Shown here one piece after another: positions 23,888 to 36,493 of a stretch of 64,000 bases of DNA (positions within the stretch are counted from its first letter, which is position 1; the number at the start of each line of letters is the position of its first letter). The stretch comes from Gonium pectorale (taxonomy: Eukaryota; Chlorophyta; Chlorophyceae; Chlamydomonadales; Volvocaceae). Where the stretch lies: contig LSYV01000007.1 in NCBI GenBank assembly GCA_001584585.1, forward strand, positions 1,311,375 to 1,375,374, written 5' to 3'. The translations under genes and the position numbers were made by a program. The notes beneath the pieces are model-generated. The model saw only the letters and a list, made by a program, of their open reading frames with translations, did no database searches and had not been told where the DNA came from.

Positions 23888-26800
23888 TCAGTCTTCGTCG
23901 GTCTCTGCAGGTGCATGTGCACCGCAATCGATAGCATTGGTGTCCGCCGCGCACCCAGCGTCAGGGGGCCCTGCGTTATTGGCACGCGTCAAGGCCTGCA
24001 CAAAAACGGTTTGGAAGGATGCGAGGGCCGTTCAGCACGAGTCGGGGTCAGGGAGGCGCGCCCGCACACAAGGCAAGATCGGTGCACCTCGGAATACGGA
24101 AAGTAACAGACCGCAGCAGGCAAGGAAAGGCGGCTTTCCTCGCCCCCGCTTGACCATCCCATACATTGCCACTTCGCCTCGTTCGCTGGCTAAAACGTTA
24201 GTTACCTGCTGTGCTATGGCACGCTACCTGGCCCCTGGCGCCCCGGAAACGACGGTCTATTCGTTTCAGTGCCCAGGGCGTGACGAAACATCATGCCGGC
24301 CCGCTCGCATTCCTTGCGTCAGTCCTGCGTTAGTAGCCGAGCCCCGCACACCTGTCGCGGTCGCCTACCTCCTGAACCAGGGCCAACGTCTTCACAATTT
24401 CCGCAGCTGCGGGCCGACGGGCGGGCACGGGGTCCCAGCACGCTTGTATCAGTGCCCGCAGTTTGGGCGGGCAGCGGGACTCGCTCAGGCCCTTTAGCGG
24501 GAGCCGGGTCTGGTGGACTGCCACCGCGTATGCAACCTGCAAGCACGCAAGCGGCACCGCACGCACGTTGATTACGAGGACGGGGCGCTGCTGGGGACCC
24601 ACATTACGGCCAACTGCGGGACACACACCGCTGTAAGAACACAGGGGATTTGTCGCACGGACAGCGGATCCGAAGGGCGTGACAAGGCAGCAAAGTGTGG
24701 GTGTGCGCAGCCGTCTGAAGGTCGCCGGATTGATCGGCCTGCAAGGCCCTGACTGATCCATGTGCGCCCGCACCTGGACGGTGCTGAGCCCCTCCCATGG
24801 CCTCTTGCCCGCCAGCATCTCCCACAGGATGACGCCGAACGCGTACACGTCCTGTCAGATGGGCAATCAAGGTGCGGATTGTGCCCGAGAGGGTGCGGTG
24901 TGCGGCAACACAGCAATCAGTGGCTCAACAACAGATTCATGCGCAAACCCATCAGTACATAGTCACCGACTATTACGGTAAGGGCAGCCCTTCAAATCGC
25001 AGACTCAAGCTGTTAGAAAACCCCTGTAAGCACCGGCATGCCGTACATATGCACAGCAACCACGGTGGACGCGACGCTATCTTACAATGCGGTCGGTAAC
25101 TGTGAAGTTCGACACTGCAGCAAAGCGGGGGGGGATAAAGATGGGAAAGCGGGGGGGAGGTGTTGGTGATTGGTTGCGTTATGTGGGAAGGGGCGCACGT
25201 TGCAAGGGCGATGCGCGACCCATGGGTCAACACAAGAAACCTCGCGCCCAAACACCCACCGACCTTTTAAAGGAACACTCACCGTCGAATGATTCTGGGC
25301 TTATGTACGGGGCCGTGCCTGAAAGCGGTGGAAATTGTAGGAAAACAGCGTGTGGAGGCTTGGTTCGGGGCCGGGTGCAGTTCGAGGTAATCAGTGACAG
25401 CAAGGTTACAGTCACCACACAGGAACGCCATGATGGCCCCCGGGATTTCCTTCGTAGCTGACGCACTCCGCAGGAAGCAAGAACGCCTTCATGTGCTGTC
25501 TTGCTGGTCAGCACCAGGGCATTCCAACCAGCTGCCCGGCCGACATTGAAGCAATCCAGGCCAGCTAGTCAGACGAAAGTGCGACATCGCACTACGATGC
25601 CCAGACCACTTGGCGACGTACCAACTTCAGGGTTTTGTGTTACCAGTACCGTACTGTGTAGGCGTGACAGACCAAAGTCCTGCAGCAGTGCGGCAAGGGC
25701 GGGTGCAATGGCGGGGGGGGGGGCCGAACGCCGCACTTTGGCCATCCATTGCCTCCCGGCCCGTCACGTGGGGTGCGCAAGGCTACAACAAATCAACCCG
25801 TGGTATGATGGAAGCTTGGATGACGGGAACAAGGCCTAGGCCACCCATCAGCTATAATGGCGGCGGCGAGACGGCGCAGCCGGTTGCTGGCGGGGATACT
25901 GGAGAACAAGCGCACTGGCTGCACACATACCCAGGTGGCCTAACCCTGCTACGCCCTTGCTCACCGCTAACTTGACCACGGGCGTAGCGCTCGTTGGTTG
26001 CGAAATGAGGACGTTTGCGGGCTTGAGGTCTGTTCGAGTCCGTGCAGGGGCGGAAAGCTAGGGCAGCTGTAGTATTTCACAGAGCACATGTTAGAACGCT
26101 GGCAGTGAATGCTCCCCACAAATGCAAACCACGCAATGACCAGATAATCAAGTCGCCGCTGCCTCCTGAGGCCCAGGAAGCACCGTGCCACTGATGGGCC
26201 CACCTCTGTGGAGCACCGTCGGGTGAAGGTACGAGAGGGCGAGCGCCACCTGGGTCGCAATGTGCAGCACCTGGTTGCAAGGACGGGGCCAGCTAACCGT
26301 CAGGTTCGTAGGTTTCTTCCATAAGTACGGCGTCCAATTGAGACCGTGACGATTGTGAGCTTATCAGCTTAGGTCCCGTTCCTCAGCATACCGTTGGCAG
26401 CGGCAGGAGGCCACCTCCCTCCCGCTGGTACAGCAGCCGCTCCAGGGATGTGTCCATCAGCTCCATCACCAGGCACACGCGCGGGGGCCTGGAGAAGGGG
26501 GTCCGATTATCAACCGTTAAACTCGCAGCTGCAACTAGCGCAGTGGGGCGACGACTTGGCTCGTGAGGCGCGCTTGCCTCTTATCCCCATCCACATCGCC
26601 GTCACTCACTCGAGGCTGGCCGCCAGCAGGCGAATCACATTGGGGTGCTGGCACCGAGCAAGCACCTCCACCTCCTGCGCCAGCGTCTGGGCAGCGCAGT
26701 TGCTCGTACGGTTTAATCCAGAGGAACTCGTTGTGTCCGCCACCGCCGCGCCGCCACCCATCTCGCTAGGTTTCGCCTTGAGAGCCTCCAGAATATCCTC

Positions 26801-29800
26801 CTTTGATGTTGTATTTAGTCCAATTCCCGCCAACAGCCCCGCGTCCAGCAGCTTGACCGCCACCTGCTGCCCGCGGTACCTGCCCAGGACCACCCGCCCC
26901 GAGGCGCCCTTGCCCAGCGTGGTGGGGAGCAGCTGGACCTCGCCACCGGAGGCGGGTGCGCCCACCCCGAGGTTGAGGTTCACGTCCGGGGACACCGGAG
27001 TCATTGGAGTTACGGGCAGGAGCTCCAGCTCGGTGGTCTTGCGCTTGACGAAGGGAGAGGTGACCGGGGAGGAGCCAGCGAGCAGCGAGGCGGTCTGCTC
27101 ATCTGCTAGGCGGGAGGCAACGGGCATGGCGCAATGCGGTTACTGGCACTTGTCATTGGTCATGTCGCCCCTCCCATCATACCTACACATCTCATTCACA
27201 ATATGCAACTTTTGTTAAGTAGCTTGGCACGGTGTGGTGGACAGCGCATTGGCTGTGCAAGACATGCGGCAACGGGCCGGGGGAACCTGATCTTGCGCAC
27301 ATGCGCAAAGGAGCCATGTCCTCCGAACGGAATGGATCAGCTCACCAGTGTACGATAGCGCCCCCGAATGCACTGAGCCCTTCTCCACGAGGATTGCCAC
27401 CGCTGCGTGGTCCGCGCACGATTGCCGCTGAAGCCCAGGGGAGTCATCGGTGGCGTTTCTGGGTTATCGTAGGGGTGGGCAGGGCGTCACTAAAGCGGCT
27501 TTTCCTGACGGCGCACTGAGCTGACGGCATCGGCCAAACCCTCACCCGCGCCAACGTGGATGGAGGTATTTGGACACAACGCGAAGATTCGCACCTCCAG
27601 GCAACCCTACTTGACGTGGCACGCGACGTGTCCTCGCGTGCTCACTGCCCAGACTACCAGGACTACCCGGCACTCCCAGCCAGGAAACGTACCGGCGGGC
27701 ACACTCGGGTGCGTCGGTCGCTGGGGGACGCTGCATCCAACACGTGCCACGGCGTCGAGCTGCGACAGCAACTCCCACGAGCAGCATCACGCACGCGCCT
27801 GACCAATATAGGTTGGTCGGTAAGGCGAGGTAAGCCCGGTAGGGAGGCAATCAAGGGGTGTGTCATGTGAGGTCGCTGAAACTAAGGTGCTAAACCCGTT
27901 GCCATGGCAATCTATTACAATAGTGCCCGAGCCAGCAAGTCGACCATAGTGCACATATGGAAACTGTGCATGCAGACCCACGCTCATTCCGTCATGTAAG
28001 GTCATATCTGGGCGTAAGGTCAGTGTGCGCCAGGTTCCTCCCTGGCTCGCCCGCGCCACTCCAGCGCAGCCACTACCGCCGCTCCATGCGCACCTCCGCC
28101 CACGAGGCTGGCGACCAAAGGCACCACCACGCCGCTGGAGCGCTTGACACCATCAGCGCCGCCGCCGCCTCTCGGCAAGAAAGGCGACGACGGGGGCGGT
28201 AGCGCTGGGCTGGTGCCGTTGTCACCGGCTGGCGATGGCCACGCGGGAGGCGTCATCTGGAGCGCATAGTAACAACCGATAGTGCCCAACTGGCTGATGC
28301 AGTCATCGGGCATGAGCCGCTCGCACTGCAGGGCGGGGGATGTTTGGGATCAAGGGGTTCAATGACGGCCACGCGTGCAACGGAAGTCATCCGGCGGGCC
28401 CACCGCAGGCACGCCCAGGCAGGCCTGGGGAGAGAGGTACGATACGCTACGCAGCCACGGGTTGCGGTGTAGCTGCGACGGAGCGAGGCGGTTGGAGCCA
28501 GCAAGGCTGGCTGGAATGTTGTACGACTTGGAACTAAGCAGCTTTGCTTCCTTCCTTCCTGGTTCGCCCGGATAAGGTGCTCCGCTGTCAGACGGCTGAG
28601 CCGCTGCCTACTGGGCCCCATCCGCCCTTTCGATGCATGGACTTTTGTCTCACACCCCCCTCTGTCAACTGGGGGCACTGGTCGAGCGGCCACTGGTCGG
28701 CGCGTCCGTGCGTGGCGCCATGCGGCCATGTTGCTCGATTGCCGGATTGAGGGGCGGAGCCGCCTTGGGTTCGGGTTTGCTGCCCTACTTCTCTGCAGAT
28801 GTCTCTTCTTTTCCTCTCGGGGAGGTTGCATTTCTTGCCGTCTCGCAGCGTTGTGAGGGTTCGGCACGGTCTTGCTTGACCGGCTGGACTTGTCGCATGG
28901 TGGGTATGGTTCTGCTGTTGTTGGTTCTTTTCCCTGATTCAATGTTTGCCGTTGGGTGTCGTGGGCGCTGACGCAAGGCGGCGCGGCTTGAGGTTTTCCT
29001 AGGCCGTTGGCAGCTCTGTCCCGACCACCGCCATAGCGGGGCATCCACGCAATTTATTCATCCGCTGACAGCGCAAGCCGCTAGGAGTCAGGTCAGGAAG
29101 ACAGGATCACAGATGCCGCCCTAAGCAACACCGACGTCGCTCAGCGCCTACGCTCGCGTTCCTGAGGTGACATGGCGCATTCCAAGTACAAAGTACCTTC
29201 AACATCTATGCAGGGTACAGCGTCTCGCTTGCCGTGTAATGCACATGCGCCGATGCATGAGAGGTCCGTAGTTTCCCTTGACCCTGAAAACCATGATGTT
29301 GGGCTCACCATGAAGTAAATGCCAACAAGGCGTAGAACGTAGCCTGAAGGCACGGACTTGCCGGTGAGATCGAGCTCAAGGCCATAGAAGGCCACATCCT
29401 GCCAGCCGATGGCAGGCCAGCAGCGGCGCATGGGGTGCGCCGTCGTGCTGTTGGTGCAGTTGGGCCAGGTAGGTAGCCGACGGTGCGTGTTGTTACCGGG
29501 AATTGACGGAGGTCTGGGCAAGCCCACAACGGAGGCACTGTTCAGGGCAGACGGAAGGCAGACCCCTGCGGGGTGGGTTAATGTACACCAGTTGGCTGGC
29601 AGAAGCAAAGGGCGAGTATGGGCTCAGCGAGCACATTGGTAAGGAACATTTCCAATTTGATTAGTTGATCCGAACGCCTGGACCGGACCGGAGCCTGCGC
29701 AGCGGGTCCTTGCACGAGTAGGCAAACGAGCCGATAGGTACTCACGAAACACAAATGACGTGTTGTATGCCAGCACCATGGGCGGTGTCGGCTCAAATAT

Positions 29801-30718
29801 GTACGCGCTGCTGTTGTTAACGTTGTGGCTCGCGAGCAGGTCCATGCCCGGCGCCTGGAAGGTGGGGTACGTCCGGCCCCGGATCATAACCAGCCGGGTC
29901 ACGCCCATCACCACTCCAGGCGCAATCATGACCTGCAAGTGGCGAATTGGTTTGGAAGTGGTTACGTCGGACATCCAGAGGTGTGGGAGGTACATAGCCG
30001 AGCGACACCCCAGCACCAACCATAGGGCATACGGCACGACGTGGCCCCGAGTGAACGCACTGTTGCCGGTGACACGTGTTAACATCTTCAGGGCTGAGCT
30101 GAGGGCCGCCCATAGACGGGTGCTTTGCACAGCAAGAAGTGCTCGACTATGATGGCATCTTCGGCAGTGCCAAACCCGCGCATCCCAAGGGCCCGTTTGG
30201 GCCTGCACCTGGCACGGGCTTTTGCGGACGGCCGTTGACCGCCTGCAACGTTAACCACGACATACCCATACACGCTACGTCATTACTTTTCGGGCACCAA
30301 ATCTCCACCTTTTCCTTGTGTGGTTGCCGCCTATCTCTGCCACAGCGGCCACACCAAGACGCACCTTCGAGCGCACGAAGTTGAGGTCCAGCAAAGGCCA
30401 CTCCCCCGGCTCCTCGTACGCCCCATACAATGTGAAATTATGCTCAAGGTGCACTGGAGTAACGTAAGGGTCCCAGTCGGCGTTTTGGAGTATGAAGCTG
30501 GCCATGATGACTGCAGTGTGCACGGAACTGTTCACCAGTGCCGCGACCAGTTCGGCGCCGCTGCGTACTTCCACACTTCCATTCCTGCTAGTGCCATTGG
30601 GGGCTTCCGTCGTCAGCGCCTGCTGCCCGCGCGTGAAACGATGGCTTGACGGGTTGAGGCCCACTGCCAATAGGACTACGTGCATCGCAAGGGCAGCCGC
30701 AACACGCATGAATTTCAT
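23888..30718 (-). CDS. Receptor-like protein kinase RLK-B
   Basis: Paralogue of RLK-A with the same order of parts. The start ATG at 30718 is the first in frame and opens MKFMRVAAALAMHVVLLAVG (signal peptide). Exons: 30718-30365, 29932-29746, 29565-29309, 28325-28094, 27796-about 27740 (transmembrane: VVVPLVASLVGG then ACVMLLVGVAVAARRR), about 27430-27360 (DHAAVAILVEKG), about 27150-26610 (TLGKGASGRVV, VAVKLLDAG, LARCQHPNVIRLL), about 26495-26390 (LVMELMDTSLERLLY), about 26275-26210, about 26030-25965 (DLKPANVLIS), about 25690-25640 (DFGLSRL), about 25330-25250 (GTAPYISPESFDGE), about 24858-24775 (DVYAFGVILWEMLAG), 24544-24373 (ARRPAAAEIVKTLA), 23995-23888 (ALTRA..., stop TGA). All kinase catalytic residues are visible. 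The last exon is longer than in RLK-A and RLK-C. The intron at 28326-29308 is unusually large and T-rich on the plus strand. Confidence 0.85.
28540..28990. other. Unexplained pyrimidine-rich block inside a large RLK-B intron
   Basis: Centre of the roughly 980-bp intron between RLK-B exons 3 and 4. The plus strand is strongly T-rich and reads open from 28633 to 28971, unlike the C-rich neighbourhood. It may be an inserted element. No termini, target duplication or domain were recognised. Confidence 0.3.
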
Positions 30719-32353
30719 ATACAGAAGGCAGCTGAGGAGTGCTCCTGGCCAAGCGGAGGCCGAGGTTTTGCAGCAAGCAAAGAACCGCACAGTTCAGGTC
30801 ATGAGCTACCATTCAGATACGGAAGAAGCATAAAAGCATGTCCCTACGGCTACTGCGGCCTGGTGACTGGACCTGCACGGGAAAAGGGTGTAATTACTAC
30901 AGTTTGTTCGTGTTTTTATATTTGCTTCCTGGCTTGTAGCTGGAATAGTATTGATACTTTTGACTGTGGAAGATGCGAAGATTATCGCTTTGCACACACT
31001 CTGTTTCTCTTCACGTATTTTTGCTCGTTTTCCCATGGCAACTAAGCGTTCATGTTTAATAGATTAATACACATGTTGATGATATGAATATAGCCGACCA
31101 CAAAATCAAGTCGCACATGTATGGTTTCATGCCAGGTTGCATAGTGCGCAACGATGACGAGCCGCTGATATCAACATTATTGCCCATAGAATAAGTACTT
31201 CGGGCCAAAGCGCTTGTCGTATTCTGCATGTCACCCCCAGCCCCTGCTAGCTCGCGTCACATAACTGTCCAATATCAATGCTTGCAATCAAGCGCGGTGG
31301 ATATTTTACGCCGTCAAGGACGTACGCGGCGCACTCATTGTATGAAAGGCCAGCAGGGACGAACTCACAACCATGGGAAGGCGTTGCGTCCTTTGTAACT
31401 TCTATGCTTCAGATTCTTGTTGCCCGGCCGCCTGTCGGGGTGCATTGGCGGATACTGCACGGTCGGACAGCACGTGGCAGCTACCGTGCAGTGGTTACAG
31501 TGATTGCACCTGCGCCAGCACCCTGCCCAGCCTGCCTCTAGGAGCCAGGCATTAGCGGTATGCACGTCACAAGATTCGCTTGGAGGAAGTGGTTGATGTG
31601 CTGTGCAAACGATTGGACAAAGTGTGGAATGTGCGCACTGAGCCATGCGACCCGCGTGCGCACGTCGGAGGTGGTTTTGCTATCTGCCGTTCTATATTTT
31701 GGATGGGTTCGCCGGGCTAGATTCGTGTGTTTTTACCTTTGGGGCATGTACACGCGTGCGCCAGGTTTCGTGTGTGCGCTTGGCCGCTTGAGGTTCATCG
31801 GCTGGATGGGCGTGAGAGACGCAAGCGGAAATGCAGGGTTTGCCATACGGGACAAGCCGAAGACGAATGACATGTCCTGTATGAATGTGAGGCATGTAAT
31901 GGCCTACGGGCCTGTCATCATGTACCCTCAAGAATCGTGACATGGATCCACTTATGGCCCAGGCTCAACCCAGAGCTTTGGGTGTGTTCCTTTTCACAGT
32001 ATTAAGAGAGTCGGTATGTCCTGGTCTCCTGGACCTCATGGCTCGTGAGGACGCTCGCCGCTCAGGCGGAATGTAACATGCTATAAAATAACGTCAGCAC
32101 AAATCTGCATCATCGGCGGGCGAGCCACTGGCGTCGTAGCGCAGTATGGGCTAAGGGTCACCTTGTCTGCAGTGCCAACCAGTGCAGTATGACTACCCTT
32201 GAAAGCCATATGTGATCTCGTGTCGCCACCACACGGCTTGGAAGGTCGCAAACACAGGTTACAGGTTACAGGTTATACGTCCGTGAAAGCCGGGGGGGGG
32301 GCATGGACAAAATACGAGTGGTGGGGCGGGGTAAAGGGTCATGATTCCCGTCT
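30719..32353. other. RLK-B upstream region and unassigned sequence
   Basis: 30719-31100 is AT-richer and should hold the RLK-B promoter. 31456-31492 contains an exact 10-bp inverted repeat (ACTGCACGGT / ACCGTGCAGT) with a loop of about 19 bases. 31560-31943 is open on both strands without a recognisable domain. 32252-32275 carries three tandem AGGTTAC-type units. No gene is supported. Confidence 0.45.
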
Positions 32354-33281
32354 CTACCCCGCTTCAGCGCCTGGCGTCGTGCCTAGTGTCCCAGACAGCC
32401 TGCAAGTAGGCTGCCACCTCAGCAGTGGGGCCTCCTTAAAAATCGTAATCATGTCCCGGCGCCTGAACTGCAATGCGCCTTCAAATTGGTCGCGAAGGTG
32501 CTCATAGCACAGGCACTCGCAAAACACATGCAGCTCGTCCTCCATCGCCGTGGCATCACCGCACACCTTGGATGTCCGCTTGCACCTAGCCCGCCCGTTG
32601 GGGCGGTTGACTTCTGTCTCCCAGCACCCCAACCGGAAGCGCGTGAGCGTTTGGTGCAGGCTAGGCGCCATCACAGCTGTGCCGTGCACCGGGTCGCCCA
32701 TCCAATGCACGTACCGGCCAAGTTTAACCCCGGCCTCTCCGCAGGGGAACTCGCGGGGCGCGTGCGGCAACCGCCACCGCGCGTCTAGCCTGTCCGCGTA
32801 CGAGCCCAAAACTTCTGAGATAGGTACAGTTAAGTAAAGCAAAGTACGATGTCTGAGCGTTGGTCGCTATCCCCTCGGGTGCCTTCACTCCAGCGTCAGC
32901 CAGAAACCGCAGTCCGAAACCACAACCAGAAACCGCCAGCCGACCAACAGTCGGCCACACCTCCTCAATCGCCATCTTCAGGTCTGCTACGAAAGCTCGA
33001 TAGCACAGCGTGCCCGGGCATTCAGTGAGGCCGTTCCAGAAGCGCAAAACCAATTTGGCCCAATGGTACTGCAGCGGTCGTTGCGCAACTCCCGGTACGA
33101 TAGCGTATTGGTGCGACATCGTGCCCCGACAATGGCTCGCATGTAGGCCCCGACAACGGCTCGCGTGAAGGCAAACACGCTGGTGGCTGTGCAGGGTGTC
33201 GCAACGCGCGCGATCAGCTCCAACAGCCAAGAGCCCGGGCGGCGGGGAAGGTTTCGGGAGTGCCTCTGCTCGCATCCACAT
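32354..33281 (-). pseudogene. LINE 3'-end fragment (C-terminal region of a reverse-transcriptase protein), frameshifted
   Basis: Two overlapping minus-strand frames together encode the C-terminal part of a non-LTR retrotransposon polyprotein as found in green algae. The first (to about 32850) has PLQYHWAKLVLRFWNGL. The second has TLTRFRLGCWETEVNR, then CKRTSKVCG...EDELHVFCECLCYEHLR, the Cys-x-Cys/His-x-Cys finger that ends such proteins. The frame must change near 32840-32850, and the reverse-transcriptase core is missing, so this is a dead 5'-truncated copy. Its orientation is opposite to the large LINE next to it. Confidence 0.7.
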
Positions 33282-33379
33282 GTGGACATATCTTCACCGC
33301 ACCTTGCAATGACGGCGGGCTGACCGAAGCTTCGACGTACATCCTTACATGTCTGCTTATCGACGTTCGTCGTTTTGGG

Positions 33380-33663
33380 TGGGCGGGTCGGGCGCACGCG
33401 GGTCTGGTAACTGCTGCTCGCCGATGGACCGGTGAAGTCGGCTATCACGCGAAGACCGCCCACGACCCTTCGAGCGAGGTAAAAACGTAGTATCAACGAT
33501 GCCCTGGTAAGCTGTCCCGTCCAGGACCGGGGGTTGGGTGCGTCTGCCTCGCTCGCTTGCCTTGTCCTGTATCGCCCGCCCGCCCTGCTGGAAACATCGC
33601 GCCTTCGGGTGCGTATGTCCGTAGAGGTGTGGCTCCCCAATTGCAGCGTTTCTATTTTTCTCA
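33380..33663 (-). repeat. Dispersed repeat 3, copy X
   Basis: Read on the minus strand, 33627-33581 is nearly identical to plus 35136-35182 (CCTCTACGGACATACRCACC...GATGTTTCCAGCAGGGCG). Weaker similarity continues (GTCCATCGGCG..CAGCRGTTACCA). It abuts the 5' side of the large LINE. It is the same family as the element nested in that LINE and the sequence right of the second assembly gap. Confidence 0.65.
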
Positions 33664-33750
33664 ATGCCCTACCTGCCCGAGTAATCGGTTGGGAAGTAGA
33701 AAAGGACAATTGAAAGGGGAGGGCCGCAGCAGGGCGCCGGCACGTCGGGA

Positions 33751-35105
33751 ATGGCGGCCCCCGCCGCCGCGCCCGCGCAGCAGGGTGTGGAAACGGGGCA
33801 GCAGGTTGCTGGCGGGCAACAGCCGGAGACGGAGGCAGCTGGGCAGCAGGCGCAGATAGGGGCGCTTCCAGCTGACCCTAGAGACGGCTTGCGAGACGGC
33901 TTGCCAGCCGGTTCAGCCCTCGCCCAGACGACGACCCGGGGGACGACCCGGCAGCTAATGCAGCCCCGGAGGCAGGAGGGAACCAGGAGCAGGGCGATGG
34001 CACCCAGCATAGCCAGGACAGCGGGGCGGCCGATGTAGAGGCGCAGACCCAGCGGGCGACGCCCGTGAGGCGCGAGAGCCCCACCCGGTCTGATAGCCGG
34101 GGCCGCCCCCGATCGCCGGAGGCTGCGAGCCCCACCGACGCCCGACCCCGCAAGCGGAGTCAGTCGGGCCCCAGGGCGGAGCTGACGGACGAGCAGGTGG
34201 CTCAGCTTCTGCCGGTGTACATGAGCCAGTACGCAAACAGCAGCGGCGGCTGGAGAAGTATAGCAGGGGAGACAGACCGGGAGTACGTGGTGCGCACGCA
34301 CATTGGGAGGCAGAACATGGACGTAGCCCGCGCCGCCTCGGCCGCCAGCCGGCGGGCCAAAGCAGAGGCCCGGAAAGCGGAGGAACAGCAGCAGCCGAAG
34401 CGGGGTCGCAGCGGTGCACGGCAGCCGCAGCACCACCCCGGGCACCTCCCGCTCCCGCTCCTGTGGGTGCAGCAGCAAGGCTCCCACCCCGGACCCTGCG
34501 GCGAGCCAGGCAGCCCCGAGCATGCAGCTCCTGCTCTCACAAAACAGCGACGGCGGCCACGACGGCCCCTCAGCCCCGCCCCAGGAGCCCGCGGCCAATG
34601 GGCCGCCGGCGACGCAGCCATGATGGCCGAAGGGACTCATGGCGGCCCGGCTGCGCAGGCCCGGCCGCTGAGAGTGGCCACCCACAACCTGGGGGGCCTC
34701 AGGGTTCAAGAAGGGCGCGCCGCCGTGCGCCTAGAGGCCGCAGTCAGGTCCTGGGCAGAGCTTAAGCTCGATGTGGTATGCCCCCAAGAGACTCACCGTA
34801 TTAACGCCGAGGACCAGGCTTTACTGCAACAGGCGCTCAACGGCGCCTGTGAACGTCGCCACCTCCCGGGGTGGATAATTGCAGCCTACTCCTGGTCCAG
34901 CGTGGGACCTTGCACGGCGGGCGTTGCCATCCTCATTCGCGCCGGAGTCGTTCCGGCATCCAACATCGAGCCCATCGCACATCCCAGCGATGTCCCGACA
35001 GACTGGCTTACGTCCTGCCGACTGCAGTGGGGCGGGCACCAGCTGCAGATCTGCTGCGTATACTTCCCACAAGCGGGGCGACAGGACGCCACACAGCTAC
35101 GGAAA
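33751..35105 (+). pseudogene. LINE leader / ORF1-like region and N-terminal half of endonuclease
   Basis: The frame 33751-34038 (Ala/Gln-rich, starting MAAPAAAPAQQG) ends just before a second frame, 34065-35105. The second frame runs through an Arg/Ser/Pro-rich basic segment (TRSDSRGRPRSPEA, RKAEEQQQPKRG) into the endonuclease. That part shows ATHNLGGL (catalytic Asn block), VVCPQETH (catalytic Glu) and GVAILIR. It stops being LINE-like at 35105, exactly where the inserted element begins. The basic leader resembles the nucleic-acid-binding ORF1 part of algal LINEs, but no defined domain was recognised. Confidence 0.7.
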
Positions 35106-36493
35106 AAAAGAGAACCAGAAACGGGGAAGGCAGCCTCTACGGACATACACACCCGAAGGTGTGATGTTTCCAGCAGGGCGCCGAGTACAGGGCATGCATG
35201 GCGGGCGAGGTATACGAGCAGACGCCCCCCCCCGGTGTGTTACCAGAATAGTTACCTGACTATAAGTAGACTAGTAGAGGGTCCGGCAAGCGGTCGACGA
35301 AGGGGCCAGTCCATCGGCGGCCAGCGGTTACCATTCGCGGGTCGCCCAGCCCGCACCCCCGAACAGCCGATCGGCGTAATACAGACCTGGAATGGACGAC
35401 AGAAACACGGAGTCAGGAACCGTCTGCGCTCGAAGCAGTCGCGGGCATGTGGACAATGTTGGCGCGCAGAAGCAGGCCATAGCATTCCCCTCCCCGTAGT
35501 TGGCCGCCGATGGACTGGCAGGAAAGAGAGGGGGGTAATCCGCCCAGGCGAGGTGGTGGGGCCCGGGTACGGCAGCGGGTCCTACGTGCACGGGCTTGGG
35601 GAAAGGGGAAACGGGGCAAAGGAACNNNNNNNNNNNNNNNNNNNNNNNNNNNNNNNNNNNNNNNNNNNNNNNNNNNNNNNNNNNNNNNNNNNNNNNNNNN
35701 NNNNNNNNNNNNNNNNNNNNNNNNNNNNNNNNNNNNNNNNNNNNNNNNNNNNNNNNNNNNNNNNNNNNNNNNNNNNNNNNNNNNNNNNNNNNNNNNNNNN
35801 NNNNNNNNNNNNNNNNNNNNNNNNNNNNNNNNNNNNNNNNNNNNNNNNNNNNNNNNNNNNNNNNNNNNNNNNNNNNNNNNNNNNNNNNNNNNNNNNNNNN
35901 NNNNNNNNNNNNNNNNNNNNNNNNNNNNNNNNNNNNNNNNNNNNNNNNNNNNNNNNNNNNNNNNNNNNNNNNNNNNNNNNNNNNTCATTTCCGTGCCACG
36001 GCGGGGCACAAGCATACCAATGACCCTGTGCGACGGTAAGGGTAAAGCCAGGACCGCAGCTGGCGACTGGCGACGAAAGGGTAGGGGCGGCGTGCCGGCA
36101 GGTGGGCTGAGCTGTATGAGGGGAAGGGGGGCTGGCGCGGCGACGACGGTGGGCAGGCGGCCGTTGCTGCGGAGCCAGTGCTGCGCCAGGGCCTGCTATT
36201 TGAGTTCAGAAGCTCGTGGTCGAATCGCGGCTCGTTCAGAAGGCGAAAGCGGGCGACGAGGCATGGGGTCGACATGTGACGGGGAGGCACAGGGGGTACG
36301 GAAAGCACAGAAATGGGTGTCAAATATCGGGGTAGAGACAAACAAGTTGAACAGGCGCGAAGGATGCGAGCAGGTACGACGAGCTACTGCTCCCTTCTGC
36401 CAGCCGCTACGGGGAGCCGAGCGATGGTTGGAGTCGAGGAGAATGGGTCTTGTGTAGAGCAGACTCTCTGCTCTGGTCTTGTCCACACCGGAC
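35106..36493. mobile_element. Element nested in the LINE endonuclease, with 9-bp target-site duplication
   Basis: CTACGGAAA occurs at 35097-35105 and again at 36494-36502. With one copy removed, the endonuclease reading frame continues from ...ATQLRK straight into DICAKCLAP and GDFNF, so the 1388 bases between (358 of them N) are an insertion. Its left part (about 35130-35480) belongs to dispersed repeat 3 (copy Y). No terminal inverted repeat was seen at AAAAGAGAACC / CACACCGGAC. A 9-bp duplication is typical of Mutator-like DNA transposons but not decisive. No transposase frame is visible in the readable parts. Confidence 0.75.
35627..35984. other. Assembly gap (N run) inside the nested element
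   Basis: About 358 N. It sits within repeat-family sequence, so it probably reflects unresolved repeats. Confidence 0.99.

Noticed and set aside
35106..36493. Nested element as an LTR retrotransposon or solo LTR
   Set aside because: The 9-bp duplication is longer than the usual 4-6 bp, and no TG...CA termini are present.
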